This document shows, in pieces, positions 59,227 through 64,000 of a DNA stretch of 64,000 bases; positions within the stretch are counted from its first letter, which is position 1; every line of letters begins with the position of its first letter. A model generated the notes under the pieces. That model did no database searches and was not told the DNA's origin. It saw only the letters and a list, made by a program, of their open reading frames with translations. The stretch comes from Planobispora rosea (GTDB lineage Bacteria; Actinomycetota; Actinomycetes; Streptosporangiales; Streptosporangiaceae). The stretch is from positions 1-64,000 of the forward strand of contig NZ_BMQP01000036.1 in the NCBI RefSeq assembly GCF_014648175.1, in the 5' to 3' direction. The position numbers and the translations under genes were made by a program.

Positions 59227-60183
59227 ATGTTCGCCGTAACCGCAACGCAGACCGATCCCGACAACCCCCTCGCCGGGCTGACGCTCGGTGAGCATCCCGA
59301 ACCGAAGACGCCCGACGGCTGGACCACCGTCACGGTCAGGGCCGCCGCGCTCAACCACCACGACCTGTGGACCCTCAAGGGCGTGGGAATCCGCCAGGAC
59401 CGGCTCCCCATCGTGCTCGGGTGCGACGCCGCCGGGCTCGACGAGGACGGCAACGAGGTCATCGTGCACTCGGTGATCGGCACGGGGGCCGACGAGACGC
59501 TCGACCCGAAGCGGTCCCTGCTCTCGGAGACGCATGACGGCACCTTCGCCGAGCGGGTGGCGGTGCCCCGGCGCAACCTCGTGCCCAAGCCCGCCGCGCT
59601 CAGCTTCGAGGAGGCGGCCTGCCTGCCCACGGCGTGGCTGACCGCCTACCGGATGTTGTTCGAGAAGGCGGGGGTGGAACCCGGCGCGACCGTACTGGTC
59701 CAGGGCGCGGGCGGCGGGGTGGCCACCGCGCTGATCGCGCTGGGCCGGGCCGGCGGCTACCGCGTCTGGGCCACCAGCCGGTCGGAGGAGAAGCGGGCGC
59801 GGGCGCTGGAGCTCGGAGCCGACCAGGTCTTCCCCAGCGGGGCCCGGCTGCCCGAGCGGGTGGACGCGGTACTGGAGACCGTGGGCCAGGCCACCTGGGA
59901 CCACTCGCTCAAGTCGCTGCGGCCCGGCGGCCGGATCGTGGTCTCCGGCGCGACCAGCGGTGCGGTGCCCCCGGCCGACCTGAACCGGGTCTTCTTCCTC
60001 CAGCTCTCGGTGATCGGCTCGACCATGGGCACCCGGGACCAGCTGGCCAGGCTGGCACGTTTCCTGGAGCAGACCGGTGTCCGGCCGGTCATCGACCGGA
60101 CGCTCCCGCTAGCCGAGGCACGGGAGGGATTCGCGGCCATGCACGAGGGCGACGTCTTCGGGAAGATCGTCTTCACCGTGTGA
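59227..60183 (+). CDS. Zinc-type/quinone oxidoreductase (MDR superfamily)
   Basis: 318 residues. GroES-like N-terminal domain (AALNHHDLWTLKGVG, LGCDAAGL) and a Rossmann domain with VLVQGAGGGVATALIALGR. The structural-zinc Cys loop of alcohol dehydrogenases is absent, so it fits zinc-free NADPH:quinone-type reductases. FVFGKIVFTV-like C-terminus (GDVFGKIVFTV) is typical. Starts at ATG 59227. Substrate unknown. Confidence 0.87.
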   Translation: MFAVTATQTDPDNPLAGLTLGEHPEPKTPDGWTTVTVRAAALNHHDLWTLKGVGIRQDRLPIVLGCDAAGLDEDGNEVIVHSVIGTGADETLDPKRSLLSETHDGTFAERVAVPRRNLVPKPAALSFEEAACLPTAWLTAYRMLFEKAGVEPGATVLVQGAGGGVATALIALGRAGGYRVWATSRSEEKRARALELGADQVFPSGARLPERVDAVLETVGQATWDHSLKSLRPGGRIVVSGATSGAVPPADLNRVFFLQLSVIGSTMGTRDQLARLARFLEQTGVRPVIDRTLPLAEAREGFAAMHEGDVFGKIVFTV

Positions 60184-60332
60184 GGCCTCACCGCAGGAGA
60201 GGGGCAGCGGGGTCCCCCGCCCGGCGACCGCCTGCGCGGGCACGGGGGATCCCGTCTCCCGCCGGGCGGCGCACCGGGCGGGCGGCCGGGGCCCGGGCCG
60301 GAGCAGGGGCGGGCGGGGACCGTACAGCAGGA

Positions 60333-61064
60333 TCATCGCAACGCGTCCCGGATGCGGCGGGCGGCGTCGTAGAGCGCGTCCTGCGCGGTGGCCAGGGTCT
60401 CCTCGGTCACCCGCGCCCCCGCCGCGTCACCGCGGACCTCCTCGACGAACTCGGCCAGCATCTGCCCGAGCCGCGCGTCGCCCTCGGGGGACCAGGTGCC
60501 GGTGAAGCCCGAGGCCCAGATCCGCTTCCACTCCTGCTTCCAGCGGCCGGTCCCGTGCTTCCACTCCTCCTGGTGCCGCTTCCAGTCGGCCTTGTACTCC
60601 CGCCAGGCCTCGCGCTGCTCGTCCTTGGCCCGCCGGAAGTCCTCGCGGGCGGTGTGCTCCTCCTGCCGGACGCCCTGGCGCACCTCCCGGGCCATCTGGG
60701 TGAGCTCCTCGCGCAGCGACCGGACCGTGTCGCGCACGTCCTCCTTGACCTCGCGGGCGATGTCGCGGACGGAGTCGGAGATCTCCTGCTCCAGCTCGGC
60801 CAGCTCGTCCATCCGGGCGTTCAGCTCCGCGCGGCCCTGGTCGGTGAGGGTGAAGACCTTCTTGCCGTCCTTGACCTCGTGGGTGACCAGGCCCTCCTCC
60901 TCCAGGCGGGCCAGGCGGGGATAGATCGTGCCGGGTGAGGGGGAGTAGACGCCCAGGAAACGGTCCTGGAGCAGCCGGATGACCTCGTAACCGTGGCGCG
61001 GGCTCTCCTCCAGCAGCTTCAGGAGGTAGAGCCGGAGCCGGCCGTGGCCGAAGACGGGACTCAT
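60333..61064 (-). CDS. PadR family transcriptional regulator
   Basis: 243 residues. N-terminal PadR winged helix (LRLYLLKLLEESPRHGYEVIRLLQDRF...YSPSPGTIYPRLARLEEEGLV, about 8-80), then an unusually long, highly charged coiled coil (about 85-190, with repeated KxxWK/EW patterns) and a C-terminal helical tail. Starts at ATG 61064, 67 bases after the DUF4097 gene; both likely form one operon controlled by the inverted repeat at 61953-61997. Confidence 0.92.
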   Translation of the reverse strand: MSPVFGHGRLRLYLLKLLEESPRHGYEVIRLLQDRFLGVYSPSPGTIYPRLARLEEEGLVTHEVKDGKKVFTLTDQGRAELNARMDELAELEQEISDSVRDIAREVKEDVRDTVRSLREELTQMAREVRQGVRQEEHTAREDFRRAKDEQREAWREYKADWKRHQEEWKHGTGRWKQEWKRIWASGFTGTWSPEGDARLGQMLAEFVEEVRGDAAGARVTEETLATAQDALYDAARRIRDALR

Positions 61065-61131
61065 GACGCCTCCCCGCCCGGCTGCCCGGCCCGGAACGCG
61101 CGGGGAAGTTCGTTGTGGCCGGTGCGCTGGT

Positions 61132-61929
61132 TCACGCCGGCTCTCCCTTCAGGATCGTGACGGCGCCGGAGACGCTGGTGGCCGAGACGGCGGCCATGCC
61201 CCCGCCGATCCGCCCGCTCAAGGTCCGCATTCCGGGCTGGCTCGCCCGGGCGAGCTCGGAGAAACCCGTGCTGATCTGCCCGGAGGTGGAGCGGAGCGTG
61301 ATATCGGCCTGCGCCGTGTGCGGGAGCCGTACCACGATCTCACCCGAGACGCTGTTCAGCGTCACGTGACCGGTCGGCGGGAGCTCCAGGTCGGCGGTGA
61401 TCCGGCCGGAGACGGTGGTGGCCTTCAGCCGGCGGGGCGTGCCCCGGGCCACGGTCAGCTCCCCCGAGACGCTCTTGAAGGACAGGTCGCCGACCAGGCC
61501 GCGGCTCTCCACGACGCCGGAGACGGTGTCGGCCTGGGTCTCGCCGCTCACCCCGTCGAGGACGATCTCACCGGAGACGCTCTTGACGGAGGTGCGGGCC
61601 TCGAATCCGGCGACGACGGCGGAGGCGGAGACGACCCCGGCGCTGACCGGGCAGTCCTTGGGAACGGTCAGCGTGAGCGTGGCGCGGCGACGGGTGGGAC
61701 GGAGCCAGTCCAGGATGTTGTTCCAGGTCAGGTCCTCGTAGGCCACCGTGAGCGTGCCGTCCTCCTCGTGGGTCACGATGAGGGGGAAGTCCCCTACGTC
61801 GGCGACCTCGAGGGCGGGCGGGCCCTCGCTGGCGAGCACCGCGAGCCTGCCCGCCACGATGCGCACGTTCAGCCTGCTCACCGTGTCGAACGTGAGCTGC
61901 CCGGGTTTCTCTATGGTCCATTGACGCAT
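61132..61929 (-). CDS. DUF4097 beta-strand repeat protein
   Basis: 265 residues, nearly all beta: repeated VSGE/VSGxI units (KSVSGEIVLDGVSGETQADT, TVSGRITADL, NSVSGEIVVRL and others) of a DUF4097 beta-solenoid or adhesin-like fold. No signal peptide or membrane segment. Such proteins are often paired with PadR regulators, as here; their function is unknown, though a role in envelope stress is suspected for some. Preceded by a clear operator-like site. Confidence 0.88.
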   Translation of the reverse strand: MRQWTIEKPGQLTFDTVSRLNVRIVAGRLAVLASEGPPALEVADVGDFPLIVTHEEDGTLTVAYEDLTWNNILDWLRPTRRRATLTLTVPKDCPVSAGVVSASAVVAGFEARTSVKSVSGEIVLDGVSGETQADTVSGVVESRGLVGDLSFKSVSGELTVARGTPRRLKATTVSGRITADLELPPTGHVTLNSVSGEIVVRLPHTAQADITLRSTSGQISTGFSELARASQPGMRTLSGRIGGGMAAVSATSVSGAVTILKGEPA

Positions 61930-61952
61930 CTGTGTGAAACCTCCCTCTGGAA

Positions 61953-61997
61953 AACACGATATGTCGCGTCATTCGGGAGGTCAAGATATATCGTGTT
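61953..61997. promoter_or_regulatory. Operator-like inverted repeat upstream of DUF4097-padR
   Basis: AACACGATAT (61953-61962) and its exact complement ATATCGTGTT (61988-61997) are separated by 25 bases. It lies 24-68 bases before the DUF4097 ATG and is unusually AT-rich for this genome. The likely binder is the PadR protein encoded downstream. Confidence 0.75.
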
Positions 61998-62081
61998 AGG
62001 AACTTCGAGCCGGAGCGGGTCGGAGCGGTCCGGAGCCGGCGGCCCGCTCCCACCCTCTCCCTCCCGCTCCGGCCCGCGGGA

Positions 62082-62258
62082 TCACTCGTCCTCGTCGTCC
62101 AGCCGGGCCAGCCAGGTGGCCAGCCGCTCCACGGGGGTCTCGAACTCGGGGTTCAGGTCGACGAACTCGCGCAGCCGCTCGGCGAGCCAGGTCATGGTGA
62201 CCTCCTCCTCGCCGCGGCGGGTGACCAGTTCCTCGATGCCCCGATCGGTGAAGTACAT
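62082..62258 (-). CDS. DUF6104 family small protein
   Basis: 58 residues from ATG 62258, with AAGGAG 5 bases upstream. MYFTDRGIEELVTRRGEEEV and the acidic end ARLDDEDE fit a small actinobacterial family (DUF6104, recalled) often found next to kgd. Soluble, predicted helical; function unknown. Lies upstream of kgd on the same strand but is separated by a terminator-like hairpin. Confidence 0.85.
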   Translation of the reverse strand: MYFTDRGIEELVTRRGEEEVTMTWLAERLREFVDLNPEFETPVERLATWLARLDDEDE

Positions 62259-62275
62259 CGTTCTCCTTACGACGA

Positions 62276-62311
62276 GGAAGTCCCCCACGGACGTTGCCAT
62301 GGGGGACTTCC
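62276..62311. terminator. Hairpin terminator between DUF6104 and kgd
   Basis: A perfect 12-bp inverted repeat (GGAAGTCCCCCA, 12-base loop, complement) lies 51 bases beyond the kgd stop and 18 bases upstream of the DUF6104 start. It probably terminates kgd. Confidence 0.8.
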
Positions 62312-62361
62312 GGGGTGGTGCTCGACGCCCCTGACGCCCGGAGCCGGGCGCCCGGTGCGGG

Positions 62362-64000
62362 TCAGCCGCCGTAGACCTCGTTCAGGATCTGGCGCAGCTC
62401 GGCCTCGTGGGAGGCGTGCGAGCCGGTGGCCGGGGACGAGTTGGCCTTGCGGGAGACCCGCTTGATCGGCCGGCCGCCGAACACGTCGGGCGTCTCGGCC
62501 ATCTTGAGGGTCAGGAACGGCCACGGGCCCATGTTGGCCGGTTCGTCCTGGGCCCAGATCAGCTCGATGTCCCCGTAGCGGGCCAGCTCGGTCGCGAGCG
62601 GGTTCGTCGGGAACGGGTAGAGCCGCTCCAGCCGGACGATCGCCACGTCGGTACGGCCCTGCGCGTCGCGGGCCGCGGCCAGGTCGTAGTAGATCTTGCC
62701 CGAGCAGAGCACGACCTTGCGGACCCCGCCCGGGTCCACCGTGGTGTCACCGATCACCGGCTTGAACGAACCCGAGGTGAAGGCCGAGACCGGGGAGACG
62801 GCCGCCTTGTGGCGCAGCAGCGACTTGGGCGTGAAGACGACCAGCGGGCGGTGCCGGTTGGACTTCGTCTGCCAGCGCAGCAGGTGGAAGTAGTTCGCCG
62901 GCAGGGTCGGCTGGGCCACGGTCATGTTGTCCTGGGCGCACATCTGCAGGAAGCGCTCGATGCGGGCCGAGGAGTGGTCGGGGCCCTGACCCTCGTAGCC
63001 GTGCGGCAGCAGCAGGGTCACGCCGGAGCGCTGGCCCCACTTCTGCTCACCCGCGGTGATGTACTCGTCGATGACGGACTGGGCGCCGTTGACGAAGTCG
63101 CCGAACTGCGCCTCCCAGCAGACCAGGGCGTCGGGGCGCTCCACGCTGTAGCCGTACTCGAAGCCGAGCGCGGCGTACTCGCTGAGCAGCGAGTCGTAGA
63201 CGTAGAACTTCGTGGTGCCCTGGTTGAACGCCTTCAGCGGGGTGTGCTCGGCGCCGGTGACCCGGTCGACCAGCACCGCGTGCCGCTGGACGAAGGTGCC
63301 GCGCCGGGAGTCCTGGCCGACCAGGCGGACCGGGTGGCCGTCGATCAGCAGCGAGCCGAAGGCCAGGGTCTCGCCCATGCCCCAGTCGATGCGGTCCTCG
63401 GTGACCATCTGGCCGCGGCGCTGGATGACCGGGAGCAGGCGCGGGTGGACGGTGAAGCCCTCCGGCAGGTTGAGCTGGGTCTCCACGATCCGCTTGACGG
63501 TCTCCTCGGAGACGGCCGTCGGCGTGTCCTCGTGCGACCACGGGATGGCCTCCACGTCGACCGGGCGGGCGAACTCGCCGGTCGGCTCCCTGAGCGCCTC
63601 GCGGGTCTCGGCGAAGGCGTTCTCCAGCTTGGCCTGGTAGTCGCGCAGCGCGCTCTCGGCCTCCTCCACCGTGATGTCGCCCCGGCCGATCAGCGCCTCG
63701 GTGTAGAGCTTGCGGGTGGACCGCTTGGCGTCGATCAGGTCGTACATCAGAGGCTGGGTGAAGCTCGGGTTGTCGGCCTCGTTGTGCCCGCGGCGCCGGT
63801 AGCAGATCAGGTCGATCACGACGTCCTTGCGGAACGCCTGGCGGTACTCGAAGGCCAGGCGGCCGACCCGGACCACGGCCTCGGGGTCGTCCCCGTTGAC
63901 GTGGAAGATCGGGGCCTGGATCATCCGGGCCACGTCGGTGGCGTAGACGGAGCTCCGCGACGAGGCCGGCGAGGTGGTGAAGCCGACCTGGTTGTTGACC
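62362..64000 (-). CDS. kgd: 2-oxoglutarate dehydrogenase E1 / multifunctional decarboxylase, C-terminal part
   Basis: The frame stays open to the window edge, so only about the last 545 residues are seen. RRGHNEADNPSFTQPLMYDLI, WGMGETLAFGSLL, GQDSRRGTFVQRHAVL, FGYEYG-type (GFEYGYSVERPDALVCWEAQFGDF) and WQTKSNRHRPLVVFTPKSLLRH are diagnostic of the ThDP-dependent E1 family. It decarboxylates 2-oxoglutarate in the TCA cycle; in actinobacteria the same chain usually also carries an E2-like N-terminal domain, which would be upstream of this window. Confidence 0.95.
   Translation of the reverse strand, partial: VNNQVGFTTSPASSRSSVYATDVARMIQAPIFHVNGDDPEAVVRVGRLAFEYRQAFRKDVVIDLICYRRRGHNEADNPSFTQPLMYDLIDAKRSTRKLYTEALIGRGDITVEEAESALRDYQAKLENAFAETREALREPTGEFARPVDVEAIPWSHEDTPTAVSEETVKRIVETQLNLPEGFTVHPRLLPVIQRRGQMVTEDRIDWGMGETLAFGSLLIDGHPVRLVGQDSRRGTFVQRHAVLVDRVTGAEHTPLKAFNQGTTKFYVYDSLLSEYAALGFEYGYSVERPDALVCWEAQFGDFVNGAQSVIDEYITAGEQKWGQRSGVTLLLPHGYEGQGPDHSSARIERFLQMCAQDNMTVAQPTLPANYFHLLRWQTKSNRHRPLVVFTPKSLLRHKAAVSPVSAFTSGSFKPVIGDTTVDPGGVRKVVLCSGKIYYDLAAARDAQGRTDVAIVRLERLYPFPTNPLATELARYGDIELIWAQDEPANMGPWPFLTLKMAETPDVFGGRPIKRVSRKANSSPATGSHASHEAELRQILNEVYGG

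Overview
The window is high-GC, gene-dense chromosomal DNA of a filamentous actinomycete. WhiB/Wbl, SigR/RsrA, a DasR-type regulator, Ni-superoxide dismutase with its maturation protease, PdtaS, a SARP regulator and an SSI-type protease inhibitor all point to Actinomycetia. Gene content and order look most like Streptosporangiaceae (Streptosporangium/Nonomuraea-type), but genus assignment is inference. From memory, the order sigR-rsrA / dasR / pdtaS-whiB / SigB-type sigma with anti-sigma / sodN-sodX / malic enzyme / kgd follows the core chromosome of Streptomyces coelicolor (about SCO5208 to SCO5281). Most of the window is therefore old backbone with lineage-specific insertions.

Layout. 0-7.4 kb: 3' end of a 5S rRNA; an Lrp regulator divergent from a phenylalanine hydroxylase; a tiny secreted peptide; a pstSCAB phosphate operon behind a recognisable PHO box, followed by a response regulator whose receiver lacks the phosphoacceptor Asp. 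7.5-16.7 kb: housekeeping block (fructosamine-kinase-like, hisN, rsgA, aroA, SRAP/HMCES, DksA-like, methyltransferase), then sigR-rsrA with a SigR-type promoter placed to make a longer SigR isoform, and a sugar-nucleotide epimerase. 16.9-24.2 kb: an HD-GYP membrane protein plus a degenerate tandem paralogue, biotin carboxylase and biotin carrier, a hotdog thioesterase, a BsaP-like Cys-rich protein, and a PASTA Ser/Thr kinase. 24.2-30.6 kb: an IlvG-like ThDP enzyme, an imine-reductase-like enzyme overlapping a truncated SARP antisense, an SNase-fold protein, and a secreted protein. 30.6-34.4 kb: bioF-[dasR-like]-bioD-bioB, a biotin operon interrupted by a DasR-type GntR gene. 34.5-44 kb: PdtaS, WhiB1-type protein with a CRP-like site, lipid kinase, SigB-type sigma and its anti-sigma, sodN/sodX, CGNR protein, malic enzyme, large HTH regulator.

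44-56.3 kb is the most unusual part. An IS605-type element (frameshifted tnpA, intact tnpB) abuts six tandem paralogous genes for secreted trypsin-like proteins. Three carry a ~165-190-residue insertion between the Asp and Ser parts of the active site. Two have the catalytic Ser replaced by Asp. A subtilisin-inhibitor (SSI) family gene sits inside the array, divergent from one protease. The array looks like an expanding extracellular protease / pseudoprotease / inhibitor set.

56.5-64 kb returns to backbone: a thiolase-like protein without the usual nucleophilic Cys, an anchored protein followed by an 18-bp tandem repeat, a quinone-oxidoreductase-like MDR enzyme, a DUF4097-PadR operon with a striking upstream inverted repeat, DUF6104, and the C-terminal part of 2-oxoglutarate dehydrogenase E1 (kgd), which runs off the end.

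No tRNA, CRISPR array, prophage or complete biosynthetic gene cluster was seen.
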